This document shows, one piece after another, positions 18,842 to 27,156 of a DNA stretch of 52,910 nt. The DNA is from Chloroflexota bacterium (GTDB taxonomy: Bacteria > Chloroflexota > Dormibacteria > Dormibacterales > Dormibacteraceae), in assembly GCA_005880915.1 (NCBI GenBank), contig VBIW01000050.1, positions 1 to 52,910 of the forward strand. The letters are read 5' to 3'. The notes beneath the pieces are model-generated. The model was not told where the DNA came from, did not search any database, and saw nothing but the letters and a program-made list of their open reading frames with translations. Position 1 is the first letter of the stretch; every line of letters starts with the position of its first letter. The translations under genes and the position numbers were made by a program.

Positions 18842-19168
18842 ATGACGCCGGAGCTGAGATACGCGGATCTGATCCGGAAGATCGCCGGCGGTCCAGGAGT
18901 GACGAACCTCAGCCAGGGAAGGGGCTTCGGCTCGTCAGGGCAGCTCAAGATCGGCGGACGAATCTTCGCGATGCTGGTACGAGACCAGCTGGTATTGAAG
19001 CTTCCGCGCGAGCGGGTCGACCATCTCGTCAAGCAGGGCGAGGGCACGCATTTCGACGCCGGCAAAGGCAAGCCCATGCGCGAATGGTTCGTCCTCTCGC
19101 CCACATCGACCAAGCGCTGGCTGCCCCTGGCCCAGGAGGCAATGACTTTCGTGAAGGAGGAGAGCTGA
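18842..19168 (+). CDS. TfoX N-terminal domain-like protein
   Basis: A 108-residue protein resembling the TfoX/Sxy N-terminal domain (a small alpha/beta fold). Visible features are the GFGSSGQLKIGGRIFAML strand pair, LVLKLPRERVDHLVKQGEG and the C-terminal GKPMREWFVLSPTSTKRWLPLA. In Gammaproteobacteria this domain belongs to competence regulators, but free-standing copies in other phyla have no established role. ATG at 18842 has GAGAGGG upstream. The stop overlaps the next ATG (TGATG), so the two small genes are coupled. Confidence 0.7.
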   Translation: MTPELRYADLIRKIAGGPGVTNLSQGRGFGSSGQLKIGGRIFAMLVRDQLVLKLPRERVDHLVKQGEGTHFDAGKGKPMREWFVLSPTSTKRWLPLAQEAMTFVKEES

Positions 19169-19542
19169 TGGAATCGCCCGCAGTCGCATTTGTTCGGTCT
19201 CACCTCGAGGCATGGAGCAACCACGACCTAGAGACGGCGCGCGGCAACCTTGCGGATGACGTGCAGTTCTTCAGTCCGGCTGGTCATCTGGTCGGAATCG
19301 AGGAGTACATGAACGGGCCAAGGGGGCTGACACAATTTGCAACCCAGGTCGTCCCCGGCAGCCTTCGTGTCATCGCCGCCGTCGGCGATGCTCGGAACGC
19401 GCTGGTCATGTACGAGGTGGACACCGAAGGCGGCCCGATCGGATCGAAGACGTTTCCTTCCGCCCAGACCTGGGTGCTCGACGAGAACGGCAAGATTCAG
19501 GTCGAGAGGATCATTTCCTACTCGGTTCCTCACATCGTCTGA
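19168..19542 (+). CDS. SnoaL-like / NTF2-fold protein
   Basis: A 124-residue protein with the nuclear-transport-factor-2 fold. The helix VAFVRSHLEAWSNHDLETARGNLADDVQFFSP is the typical SnoaL-like opening, followed by strands ending in VQVERIISYSVPHI-like sequence. Such proteins are small enzymes or ligand-binding proteins; no specific function can be assigned. ATG at 19168 overlaps the TGA of the TfoX-like gene and is preceded by GGAGGAGAG. It converges on the DUF1801 gene 9 bp away. Confidence 0.75.
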   Translation: MESPAVAFVRSHLEAWSNHDLETARGNLADDVQFFSPAGHLVGIEEYMNGPRGLTQFATQVVPGSLRVIAAVGDARNALVMYEVDTEGGPIGSKTFPSAQTWVLDENGKIQVERIISYSVPHIV

Positions 19543-19551
19543 GGGCTCGAG

Positions 19552-19941
19552 TTAACGGACGATCTTCTTTTTTGCCTTTGGCGCTGACATCAGGTCGCAC
19601 CATGCGACTACGACCCTGGCCAGCTCAGCCTCGCGCGCGTTGACCTCGGCCACGCCTGCAAACCTCATGAAGCGGACGGCCCGTCCGGTGCCTTCCATGT
19701 GCGGGAACTTGCCCGGAATGGTGCCGCCGCGATTGAACATCAGGCTGACCGTCTTCTTGTCGTGCTGGACGAAGCTGGCGAAGTCTCCACCGCAGCGAAA
19801 CGTCACGGTGCCGTACTTCGTGCCTTCGGTCATGCGCGGGTCGGCACGGAGGATGGCCTCGCGCACGCGCCGCAGGATTGCTTCCGCAGGCTTGCCGGCG
19901 AACCACCTCTCCGCCTCTGGGTCCTTTTTCAACCCCCTCAA
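19552..19941 (-). CDS. DUF1801 (YdhG-like) protein
   Basis: A 129-residue protein matching the DUF1801 pattern: REAILRADPRMTEGTKYGTVTFRCGGDFASF, then VSLMFNRGGTIPGKFP and GRAVRFMRFAGVAEVNAREAEL. The family is structurally related to frataxin/iron-sulfur-associated folds in some annotations, but its function is unknown. Only TTG starts (19941 or 19932) are available before the domain. The 5' end touches the T tract of the upstream terminator, so it may start further in or be read from an unusual site. Confidence 0.7.
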   Translation of the reverse strand: MRGLKKDPEAERWFAGKPAEAILRRVREAILRADPRMTEGTKYGTVTFRCGGDFASFVQHDKKTVSLMFNRGGTIPGKFPHMEGTGRAVRFMRFAGVAEVNAREAELARVVVAWCDLMSAPKAKKKIVR

Positions 19942-19976
19942 GATAGAAAAACCGGCGGGTCTTGCGGCCCGCCGGT
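19941..19976 (-). terminator. rho-independent terminator of the VOC gene
   Basis: Read on the minus strand, a 9-bp stem ACCGGCGGG/CCCGCCGGT (19976-19968 and 19959-19951) with an 8-nt loop is followed immediately by TTTTCTATCT. This is a classical intrinsic terminator 20 bp downstream of the VOC gene's stop. Confidence 0.85.
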
Positions 19977-19995
19977 CCCGCTTGCTCTGGCTTTG

Positions 19996-20781
19996 TTAAC
20001 GCTGGTTCGGGTCTGTGCTGAGGATGCCGAACGCCGCACCCTGCGGGTCGGTCAGGATCGAGAACCGACCACCGGGAAAGTCCGCCGGCGGCAGCATCTC
20101 CTGCCCACCAAGGTCGACCGCCTTCTTGTGCGCCTTGTCGACGTCGACCGCGCCGAAATAGACCATCCAGTAGGACGGGACTTCCTTCGGCACCATCGAG
20201 TTCATCTCCATGCCGCCGGCGATGCTTTCGTCGCCGAGCTTGAACTCGGTGTAGTCACCCTGGCCTTCGCCCATTGGAATGACCTTCTCGGCCCAGCCGA
20301 AGACCTTGTTGTAGAACTGCTTCGCCTTTTCGATCCCGCGAGCGTTGAGCTCCGCCCAGCCGTACGTGTTCGGCCTGCGAATCACTTCCATGCCGTGCAT
20401 CTCATTCGGCTCCCAGGCCGAGATGAACGCTCCGCTCGGATCCTGGAACACGGCCATGCGGCCTGATTTCAAAACGGCGAACGGGGGCGCGATCACCTTG
20501 CCCCCCGCGGCCTCGACCTTTTTTGCCAGGGCGTCCGCATCCTTCGTGCCGATGTAGATCATCCAGGCAGACGGACCGTTCGGGTCCTGGGTCCCCCCAA
20601 TGCCGGCCACGTCCTTCCCGTCCTGCTTCGCCAGCGCGTAGCCGCCGGCCTTCGGGTCAGGTTCGACCTCGACTTTCCAGCCGAAGAGCTTCGAGTAGTA
20701 GTCGCGCGACGCCTTGGGGTCGGTGCTCGAGAGATCGACCCACACCGGCGCATTCACGACGAATGTCTTCGCGTCTGCCAT
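19996..20781 (-). CDS. two-domain VOC (glyoxalase/bleomycin-resistance) family protein
   Basis: A 261-residue protein with two tandem VOC modules. The first starts at VWVDLSSTDPKASRDYYSKLFGW and the second at YGWAELNARGIEKAKQFYNKVFGW. Each has the beta-alpha-beta-beta-beta layout; both end with PxGGRFSILTDPQGA or SGRMAVFQDPSGA type strands. VOC proteins bind a metal and act as dioxygenases, isomerases or binding proteins; specificity is unknown. The start is ATG at 20781, placed 7 nt after a perfect AGGAGGT; the ATG at 20787 would abut that site. An intrinsic terminator follows the gene. Confidence 0.85.
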   Translation of the reverse strand: MADAKTFVVNAPVWVDLSSTDPKASRDYYSKLFGWKVEVEPDPKAGGYALAKQDGKDVAGIGGTQDPNGPSAWMIYIGTKDADALAKKVEAAGGKVIAPPFAVLKSGRMAVFQDPSGAFISAWEPNEMHGMEVIRRPNTYGWAELNARGIEKAKQFYNKVFGWAEKVIPMGEGQGDYTEFKLGDESIAGGMEMNSMVPKEVPSYWMVYFGAVDVDKAHKKAVDLGGQEMLPPADFPGGRFSILTDPQGAAFGILSTDPNQR

Positions 20782-20907
20782 GTGCATACCTCCTGAATTC
20801 CGGAGCTGACGCGGCAAGCCCCATCTGGGGCCCCTCCACCCTCGAAATCCATTGTGCCACCGGCAGGTTAAGGCTCGCCAAAGGAATCCTGAAGGTTCGC
20901 TGAGCGT

Positions 20908-21537
20908 ATGTATGAAGGCATGGTTGAAGCAGCGCCGGTCGACCTCGTCATCTTTTCGGATTATGTTTGACCCTGGTGCTATATCGACTCGGTTCGGGTC
21001 GAACAGCTGGAGCGCGAGGGGCTCGTCAACGTGACGTGGCTCCCTTTTGAGCTGAATCCCGCCGCGCCGGTCGAAGGCATTCCCCGCGACGTCTATTTTG
21101 GCCGCGCGCGATCCGAGGAGATGGAGTCTCGTCTGCAGACGATCGCGCAATCGGTCGGGCTCGAGATGCGCCACCGCGACGTGATCATCAACTCCCGCCG
21201 CGCCCTGGGCGCCGCTGAGCTCGCGCGCGAACGCGGCCTGTTCGACGAGATGCATCACGCCCTGCTCAAAGAGCACTGGGAAGGTACAGGCCGTCTCGAA
21301 GACGTCGACGACCTGGTGCGCATCGGGACCGGCGTAGGGCTCGACGCGGCCGAGCTGCGGACCTCAATCGAAGAACAGCGATACGACGCGGTCATCGACG
21401 AGAACCGCCGCGCCGCGGAGTCGGTCGGCATCAACGCGATACCCGCCCACATCTTCGGGAGGCGTTACCTCATCCTTGGCGCGCAGCCTTATGAGGTGCT
21501 GAGACAGGTGGTCGATCGGCTGACCGAACCGGAATGA
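20908..21537 (+). CDS. DsbA/FrnE-like thioredoxin-fold oxidoreductase, putative selenoprotein (in-frame TGA as Sec)
   Basis: Reading through the TGA at 20968-20970 gives a 209-residue DsbA/FrnE-family protein. Its N-terminal strand is VDLVIFSDYV, followed by U-P-W-C-YIDSVRVEQL; the TGA sits exactly at the first Cys of the CPWC redox motif. The rest is FrnE-like: FELNPAAPVEG, the helical insertion GLFDEMHHALLKEHWE, the cis-Pro loop INAIPAHIFG and the C-terminal ILGAQPYEVLRQ. Ordinary calling would start at GTG 21031, after the active site. A SECIS-like hairpin lies at 20985-21001. A Sec formate dehydrogenase in the same window shows that this genome decodes UGA as Sec. The start is ATG 20908 (Sec at 21) or 20920. 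A cytoplasmic location is likely because no signal peptide is seen. The stop overlaps the BtuF-like gene. The alternative is a pseudogene or sequencing error. Confidence 0.8.
20985..21001 (+). promoter_or_regulatory. putative bacterial SECIS hairpin of the DsbA/FrnE-like gene
   Basis: Starting 15 nt after the in-frame TGA, CGACTC (20985-20990) pairs with GGGTCG (20996-21001) around a 5-nt loop GGTTC. The apical loop lies 21-25 nt past the UGA, within the range of bacterial SECIS elements read by SelB, and carries the GU that SelB contacts in E. coli. The formate dehydrogenase hairpin has nearly the same position and loop. Confidence 0.6.
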
Positions 21538-22412
21538 GGATCGTCTCACTGCTGCCCAGCGCGACCGAGGCTCTGTTCGCGCTGGGCCTGGGCGATGAGA
21601 TCGTCGCGGTCACGCATGAGTGCGACTTTCCCCCCGAGGCTGCGTTGCTGCCGGTCGTGACGCGCTCGACGCTCGACCTTGGCGGCCGCGCCAGCGCCGA
21701 CATCGATGCGGCCGTCGCCCTGGCCGCCAGGGAAGGCCGGTCGCTCTACGAGGTCGATACCGATGCGATCCTGCGCCTCGACCCAGACCTCGTCGTCGCG
21801 CAAGACATCTGCGACGTCTGCGCAATTCCTGCGGACCAGGTCGCCGGCGACCTCGCCGGCGTGCCCATGATCAGGCAGCACCCACACACGCTGACGGAAG
21901 TGCTGGCCGACATCGAAGAGCTGGCCGATGCGTGTGGCGCCGACTCGCGACCTTTGATGTCGAGCCTGCGCCGGCGGATCGAGGCGGCTTCGCTGGAAGC
22001 GGCCGAGCTCCCGCGAGTCCGTGGTGTGTTCCTCGAGTGGATCGACCCGCCGTATCGAGCAGGCCACTGGACACCTGACCTCGTCTCCCTGGCCGGGATC
22101 GACGACCCGCTGGGGAGGCCTGGCGTGCCATCGGCCGCGCTGACCTGGGACAGCGTCAGGCTGGCCCAGCCCGGGCTGCTAGTCCTTGCGCCGTGCGGCT
22201 TCGACCAGGCCCGCGCCGAGAAAGAGGCGGACTCACTGCGCCGCCAGATTGATTCGGCCGGCGCCGGACGCGTCGTGGTGCTCGACGGCTCGGCTTATTT
22301 CAACCGGCCGGGACCACGCCTGGTGGACTCCCTCGAGCTCCTGGTCGCCGCCCGGACGAGAGGGATATCGCCGAGTTCAGAGGTTGACACCCGCCGTTTG
22401 GGCGACGCCTAA
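21534..22412 (+). CDS. BtuF-like cobalamin/metal-chelate-binding family protein
   Basis: A 292-residue protein of the periplasmic-binding-protein class III fold used for vitamin B12 and ferric chelates. It opens MRIVSLLPSATEALFALGLG, has a conserved VTHECDFP loop and DLVVAQDICDVCAIPADQV, and ends in a C-terminal lobe with GFDQARAEKE. Unlike classical BtuF, no signal peptide or lipobox is present, so it is probably cytoplasmic and may not serve an importer. ATG at 21534 overlaps the TGA of the selenoprotein candidate (ATGA), indicating co-translation. No BtuC or BtuD genes are next to it. Confidence 0.8.
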   Translation: MRIVSLLPSATEALFALGLGDEIVAVTHECDFPPEAALLPVVTRSTLDLGGRASADIDAAVALAAREGRSLYEVDTDAILRLDPDLVVAQDICDVCAIPADQVAGDLAGVPMIRQHPHTLTEVLADIEELADACGADSRPLMSSLRRRIEAASLEAAELPRVRGVFLEWIDPPYRAGHWTPDLVSLAGIDDPLGRPGVPSAALTWDSVRLAQPGLLVLAPCGFDQARAEKEADSLRRQIDSAGAGRVVVLDGSAYFNRPGPRLVDSLELLVAARTRGISPSSEVDTRRLGDA

Positions 22413-22460
22413 TTTAAGGCGAGCCGGGCGTTTGGTCCGGGCCGCGGGGAGGAGTCGAAG

Positions 22461-23975
22461 ATGAGACGAGTCGCGTTTGCCTTCATAGGGCTTCTGGTGC
22501 TTGCCGCCTGTGGCGGCTCGAGCGGAGGGACGAGCAACAGCGCGGGTACCCCGCAGCGAGGCGGCAGCGCGACGATCGCTCTCGAAAGCGAGCTGCGCAC
22601 CCTCGATCCGCTCGACTCATCCCTCCTGGTCGAGCGCGAGGTCTTTTACAACATGTACGACGCCCTCTTCACCATTGACCCGTCGCTGAAGATCAAAGCG
22701 GGGCTGGTCAAGAACTGGGACGTGTCCGACCCGCTTAACTACAAGTTCACGCTGCAGTCGGGCGTCCAGTATCACGACGGTACGCCTTTCAACGGGCCGT
22801 CTGTAAAAGCCAACATCGACCGCTACAAGACGGCCGCCAACTCTCGCCGTAAGTCCGATCTGTCCAGCGTGAAGAGCGTCGAGGTCGTCGACGACACCCA
22901 CGTCATCTTCCACCTGAGCAAGCCCAACGCAACGCTGCTCGCCACGCTGGTCGACCGCGCCGGCATGATGGTCTCGCTCGATGCCGTGGCCAAGGGCGGC
23001 GCCAACTTCTCGCTCGCTCCAGTGGGAGCTGGCAGTGGTCCGTTCGAGTTCGTCGAGTGGAAGCGCAACGATCACCTTACCTTGAAGAAGAATCCAAGCT
23101 ATTGGAGGTCTGGGCTTCCCTACCTTGACGGCGTCACGTACCGAGCGATTCCCGACGTCAACGCCATCGTGGCCGCGCTGAAGACCGGTGACATAGATAT
23201 CGCGCGCACGATCGGGGCTAAGGACGTAGCCGGGGTCAAGGCGAACTCGAGCCTGACCTACCGTGACATGCCGGCGATCGGATTCAACGGTTTCGAGTTG
23301 AATGCGGGAGCCCCGCCCTTCAACGACCTTGCAAAGCGCCAGGCGGTCGCGCTGGCCGTTGACCGATACTCGATCCTGAAAAACATCAACTTCAACATCG
23401 GCGTCGTGGCGTATGGACCGATACCACCCTCGAGCTGGGCATTCGATTCGAGTGAGAAGGTCTTCGACCACGCTGACATTCCGAAAGCAAAGTCGACGTC
23501 GACCGGTTTCACCTTCACATTCAAGACGACCTCTGACCCGGTCAACCAGCAAGCGGCCCAGCTCCTCCAGTCAGAGTTGGCGCAGGCTGGGATCACCATG
23601 CAGATCCAGACTGAAGAGTTCGCGACGTACCAGCAGGAATGCGCAAACCACCAGTTCCAGGCCTGCAACGTGAACTGGTCCGGCAGGATCGACCCCGACG
23701 GCAACATGTACGCCTGGTGGCACACGGGCGGCGACTTCAACGACAGTCTGTATAGCAACTCTCAGGTCGATGCCTGGTTGGACGACGCTCGCACCAATGC
23801 CGACCAGAGCAAGCGGAAGCAGGACTACGACAGCGCGCAGAAGCAGATCGCGCAAGAGGCGCCTTACGTTTTCACCACGTTTGGAGTCAGCGCGCAGATC
23901 TCTGACACCAAGATCCACAACTTCACTCTCTATCCCGACCTGATGATCCGGATGGCGGAGGTCTGGAAGGGCTAA
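22461..23975 (+). CDS. peptide/nickel-type ABC transporter substrate-binding lipoprotein (family 5)
   Basis: A 504-residue extracytoplasmic solute-binding protein of the OppA/DppA family. It has a lipoprotein signal with lipobox LAAC and Cys at residue 17, a low-complexity Ser/Gly linker, and the family signature in FTLQSGVQYHDGTPFNGPSVKANIDRYK-like sequence near residues 95-125. ATG at 22461 is preceded by GGGGAGGAGTCGAAG. It is followed by DppB- and DppC-type permeases. No ATPase genes follow, so they must be encoded elsewhere. Substrate unknown; peptides, nickel, glutathione and opines are all family possibilities. Confidence 0.9.
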   Translation: MRRVAFAFIGLLVLAACGGSSGGTSNSAGTPQRGGSATIALESELRTLDPLDSSLLVEREVFYNMYDALFTIDPSLKIKAGLVKNWDVSDPLNYKFTLQSGVQYHDGTPFNGPSVKANIDRYKTAANSRRKSDLSSVKSVEVVDDTHVIFHLSKPNATLLATLVDRAGMMVSLDAVAKGGANFSLAPVGAGSGPFEFVEWKRNDHLTLKKNPSYWRSGLPYLDGVTYRAIPDVNAIVAALKTGDIDIARTIGAKDVAGVKANSSLTYRDMPAIGFNGFELNAGAPPFNDLAKRQAVALAVDRYSILKNINFNIGVVAYGPIPPSSWAFDSSEKVFDHADIPKAKSTSTGFTFTFKTTSDPVNQQAAQLLQSELAQAGITMQIQTEEFATYQQECANHQFQACNVNWSGRIDPDGNMYAWWHTGGDFNDSLYSNSQVDAWLDDARTNADQSKRKQDYDSAQKQIAQEAPYVFTTFGVSAQISDTKIHNFTLYPDLMIRMAEVWKG

Positions 23976-24015
23976 GCACGCAACCAACCCGGTGCCGGAG
24001 GTCTGAGGCCAGGAA

Positions 24016-24960
24016 TTGACCGTTTACATCCTCCGGCGCCTGCTGTTGATGCTGCCGGTGGCGTTCCTGGTCACCGTGGGCGTGTTTCTGGTCATCCACC
24101 TCAGCCCCGGCGATCCCGCACTGATCATCCTGGGCGAGGATCGGTCGCCGCAGGCGATCGCGCAGATCCATCAGGAGCTGGGCCTGGACAAGCCCCTCTA
24201 CGTCCAGTATGTGATCTGGTTGGGCCACATCGTGCGCGGCGATTGGGGGCGCTCGATCACGACGCACCAACCGGTCGCAATCGCGATCACCGAGCGCCTG
24301 CCGGCTACGTTCGAGCTCGGCGTCACCGCGCTCGCGTGGTCCCTTCTGGTGGCGATCCCGTTGGGCACCATCGCAGCTGTCCGGCGGGGCTCCGTCGCCG
24401 ACCAGCTCGCCAGTGGGGTCACGGTGGCCGGCGTTTCGATCCCCAACTTCTTCATAGGGATAGTGCTGATCTTTGTGTTGTCGGTATCCCTGCGGCTGTT
24501 CCCCTTCGGGGGCTACGTCCCCTTCTTCCAGGATCCGCTGGAAAGCCTGCACCACGTCGCGCTTCCCGCCATCGCCCTCGGCACTGCCGGGGCGGCGATC
24601 AACATGCGGTTCACGCGCTCATCGATGATCGAAGTGCTCAGCCACGACTACATCCGCACCGCATGGGCGAAAGGAGCCTCGTGGCGGCGCGTCGTCTTTG
24701 TGCATGCGTTGAAGAACGCGCTGATCCCCGTCGTGACGATCGTGGGTCTCCAGATCGGTGGAATCATCGAAGGAGCAGTCGTGACCGAGACGGTGTTCAC
24801 GTGGCCGGGCGTGGGGCGGCTGGCAGTCGAGTCGATCTTCAATCGCGATTACACGGTCGTCCAGGGCATTGTGCTGCTCGCGGCCTTCTCTTACATGAGC
24901 GCCAACCTCCTGGTCGACCTGGTCTACGCCTGGCTCGACCCCCGAATCTCATACGCATGA
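24016..24960 (+). CDS. peptide-type ABC transporter permease (DppB-like)
   Basis: A 314-residue permease. The N-terminal MTVYILRRLLLMLPVAFLVTVGVFL with the following HLSPGDPA segment is the hallmark of DppB/OppB. The BPD-transport EAA loop is near residue 220 (YIRTAWAKGASWRRVVFVHALKNALIP). The start is TTG at 24016, with AGG only 2 nt away. The stop overlaps the ATG of the partner permease. Confidence 0.9.
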   Translation: MTVYILRRLLLMLPVAFLVTVGVFLVIHLSPGDPALIILGEDRSPQAIAQIHQELGLDKPLYVQYVIWLGHIVRGDWGRSITTHQPVAIAITERLPATFELGVTALAWSLLVAIPLGTIAAVRRGSVADQLASGVTVAGVSIPNFFIGIVLIFVLSVSLRLFPFGGYVPFFQDPLESLHHVALPAIALGTAGAAINMRFTRSSMIEVLSHDYIRTAWAKGASWRRVVFVHALKNALIPVVTIVGLQIGGIIEGAVVTETVFTWPGVGRLAVESIFNRDYTVVQGIVLLAAFSYMSANLLVDLVYAWLDPRISYA

Positions 24961-25841
24961 GCAACGCACCTGCGATAGTCGCCGCTCAGGAACCCACGGT
25001 GCGCGCGCGGGTCGCCTTGCTCGAGCTGGTCCGCACGCACAGGAAGGTCGCGGCAGCCATCCTGCTCGTCGTATTCCTCTTCCTGATCGCGATCCTCTCG
25101 CCGGTGATCTCGCCCCACGACCCCCTCGCGGTGAACGCCGACAACTCCTACCTCCCGCCGCTAAGTCCAGGCCACGTCTTGGGCACGGACGAGCTCGGAC
25201 GCGACCTGCTGAGCCGCGTGCTCTGGGGATCGCGCGTCTCACTCCCTGTGGCTTTTGTGGCCGTCGCCGTGGGGCTGTTGGGAGGCGGGCTCATCGGCCT
25301 GGTGAGCGGCTATGCGGGTGGGATCGCTGACCTTCTGCTCATGCGACTCGTCGACGCGCTGCTCGCCTTCCCTGGCCTCATCCTGGCGATCGCAGTCGTG
25401 GCCGCGCTCGGACCTGGGCTGCGCAATGCGATGATTGCGATCGGCATCGTCGCGATTCCCGTTTACGCGCGACTGGTCCGGGCCGTGGTGCTCCAGTTGA
25501 AGCAGCTGGACTTCGTGGTGGCAACGAGATCGCTCGGCGCCACTCCGCTGCGGATCATCCTGCGGCATCTGATCCCGAACATGCTGAACCCCGTGATCGT
25601 CCAGGTTTCACTTTCGGCGGGCTTTGCCATCCTCGCCGAAGCAACTCTGTCCTTCTTGGGACTGGGCGCGCAGCTCCCAACTCCGGATTGGGGCCAGATG
25701 ATCAACTCGGGCGCTTCATTTCTGAGTAACGATCCCTGGCTTGCGATCGTGCCGGGCACGGCGATCTCAATCACCGTCTATAGCTTCAACCTTCTCGGAG
25801 ACTCGCTCCGCGATGCGCTCGACCCCAGGCTCCGCTCCTGA
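24957..25841 (+). CDS. peptide-type ABC transporter permease (DppC-like)
   Basis: A 294-residue permease with the DppC N-terminal cytoplasmic arm. The DELGRDLLSRVLWGSRVSL motif lies near residue 80, the EAA loop is FVVATRSLGATPLRIILRHLIPN near 185, and the C-terminal FNLLGDSLRDALDPRL signature ends the protein. ATG at 24957 overlaps the TGA of the DppB-like gene (ATGA). A much longer in-frame reading starting at 24243 runs antiphase through dppB and is rejected. Confidence 0.92.
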   Translation: MSNAPAIVAAQEPTVRARVALLELVRTHRKVAAAILLVVFLFLIAILSPVISPHDPLAVNADNSYLPPLSPGHVLGTDELGRDLLSRVLWGSRVSLPVAFVAVAVGLLGGGLIGLVSGYAGGIADLLLMRLVDALLAFPGLILAIAVVAALGPGLRNAMIAIGIVAIPVYARLVRAVVLQLKQLDFVVATRSLGATPLRIILRHLIPNMLNPVIVQVSLSAGFAILAEATLSFLGLGAQLPTPDWGQMINSGASFLSNDPWLAIVPGTAISITVYSFNLLGDSLRDALDPRLRS

Positions 25842-25889
25842 TCGCCTTTCCCGCCACTGGTCGACTCACTCGAGCCGTGTCGCCAGCCG

Positions 25890-26876
25890 CTAGGATCGAA
25901 ACATTCGGAGCAGCGACTCTTCTGCATTGGCGAAGAGTCGGCGTAAGCCCTCTTCGCTGGCGCTCAGCTTCGCGCTGCGGCCCACCATCTTTTCGTCGAG
26001 CAGCCCGGCTTCACGGAGCACCTGCACGTGAGCGCTGACCGTGGGCTGTGAAATGTTGAACTGCCGCGCGATCTCTGTAACCGAAGCCGCATCGCGGGCG
26101 AGTCGCAGCAGGATCGCCAGCCTCGTCGGATCCGCCAGGGCCTTGATGCTGGACGAGATCTCCGCCGCCACCTTCTTGTATGAACGCTCAGCGTGACGAA
26201 TGCCACGTCCGACATACATGGCCCCGTCGAGCTCGATGACGTGGATCTTGCCGCCAAACCAGCAAGGCGTGAGTACCAGCTTGCCCTCCGCGGCTGCGGC
26301 GTCGGCGACAGCATCGAGATCGGGTCTGGCCGGCCAGAGTTGCGGGGACTGCAGCAGCTGCCTGTAAGCGGTGCCTTCTTCCAGGGCCCGGGTCCAGCGT
26401 CGCGCCTCGACCAGAACGGCAGGGCGGCCCTCCCGTTGCCACTCGTCCCCGACGGAGCCCCAGAGGACCTTCAGCAGCCCGACATATCGCTTGCGGTGCT
26501 CTGGATCGGTGCGCAGCCTCTCCAGCCGCTCGCGCACAACCTGAACCTCGGCGGTGCTTTCCGAGATCAGGGACGGAAGTTCAGAACGATCTGCGATTGA
26601 CTCCTCGATGCGGTCGAAGAAGCGATCCAGGTTGACATCGAGCAGGGTGCCGGCGCGATGGGCCAGGACGATCAGCTCGGTCGAGTACTGCGGCACACCA
26701 TCGTTCCGCAGCCGGGTCAGCTCGGGGCCAAGCCGGCGCCGCTGAGGCTCCAGTGAAGCGAAAGCTCCTTCGTGTTCGTGGTCAGCCTCCACAAAGTGCA
26801 TGACCCACATCAGCTCCAGGGCAGCCGAGGGCGCAACGGGCGTGGCGGCCGGCAGCTTCTCCTCCATCGCTGGCAT
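25890..26876 (-). CDS. ArsR-family transcriptional regulator with long N-terminal domain
   Basis: A 328-residue regulator. The C-terminal about 95 residues form an ArsR winged helix: SIKALADPTRLAILLRLARD, then VTEIARQFNISQPTVSAHVQVLREAGLL. The N-terminal about 225 residues, rich in helix and Arg/Glu, are an uncharacterised sensor-like domain seen in some larger ArsR proteins. There is no clear Cys metal-binding box in the HTH, so it may sense something other than metal. ATG at 26876 (or 26867). It converges with the peptide ABC operon and is divergent from a 63-residue ORF. An imperfect palindrome in the gap could be its own operator. Confidence 0.82.
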   Translation of the reverse strand: MPAMEEKLPAATPVAPSAALELMWVMHFVEADHEHEGAFASLEPQRRRLGPELTRLRNDGVPQYSTELIVLAHRAGTLLDVNLDRFFDRIEESIADRSELPSLISESTAEVQVVRERLERLRTDPEHRKRYVGLLKVLWGSVGDEWQREGRPAVLVEARRWTRALEEGTAYRQLLQSPQLWPARPDLDAVADAAAAEGKLVLTPCWFGGKIHVIELDGAMYVGRGIRHAERSYKKVAAEISSSIKALADPTRLAILLRLARDAASVTEIARQFNISQPTVSAHVQVLREAGLLDEKMVGRSAKLSASEEGLRRLFANAEESLLRMFRS

Positions 26877-26918
26877 AGATGCACGACTATGTTAACAGGG
26901 TTGGTCGAGAGGGTCTTA

Positions 26919-26957
26919 TTAGGGTTAAACCTATTTAGACCGCCAAAGGGCTATAAT
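26919..26957. promoter_or_regulatory. divergent promoter/operator region: TATAAT and ArsR-type palindrome
   Basis: TATAAT, a perfect -10, lies at 26952-26957, 7 nt before the ATG of the small plus-strand gene (leaderless arrangement). Just upstream, AGGGTTAAACCT (26921-26932), inside TTAGGGTTAAACCTA, is an AT-rich near-palindrome with arms TAGG/CCTA and one mismatched pair, the kind of site ArsR regulators bind. The operator role is inferred. Confidence 0.45.
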
Positions 26958-26964
26958 CGGGAAA

Positions 26965-27156
26965 ATGGATCCGTACAGCGCAGAGTCTTTCATGCTCGAG
27001 CGGCACCGCGCCATGGCGAGCGCAGCAGAGCGACGCGCTCGGCTCACGCCGGGCGGCCCTGTACCAGTCCGGCTCTGGGCTGCAGCACGCCTGCGTTTGC
27101 TGGCCGACCGGCTGGACGGAGCGGCGATAGCCCGCAGTCAGCGGCCGACCGCGTAG
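26965..27156 (+). CDS. small hypothetical protein
   Basis: A 63-residue protein with a helical, Arg/Ala-rich composition (ESFMLERHRAMASAAERRARL). It directly follows a perfect TATAAT by 7 nt and has no ribosome-binding site, so a leaderless mRNA is likely. The strong promoter is the best evidence that it is real. It overlaps the 3' end of the gamma-glutamyltransferase gene on the other strand by 19 bp. Function unknown. Confidence 0.5.
   Translation: MDPYSAESFMLERHRAMASAAERRARLTPGGPVPVRLWAAARLRLLADRLDGAAIARSQRPTA

Noticed and set aside
21031..21537. Independent 168-residue protein starting at GTG 21031
   Set aside because: It would lack the first strand and the CPWC active site of its family; the missing part is encoded directly upstream in the same frame through the TGA.
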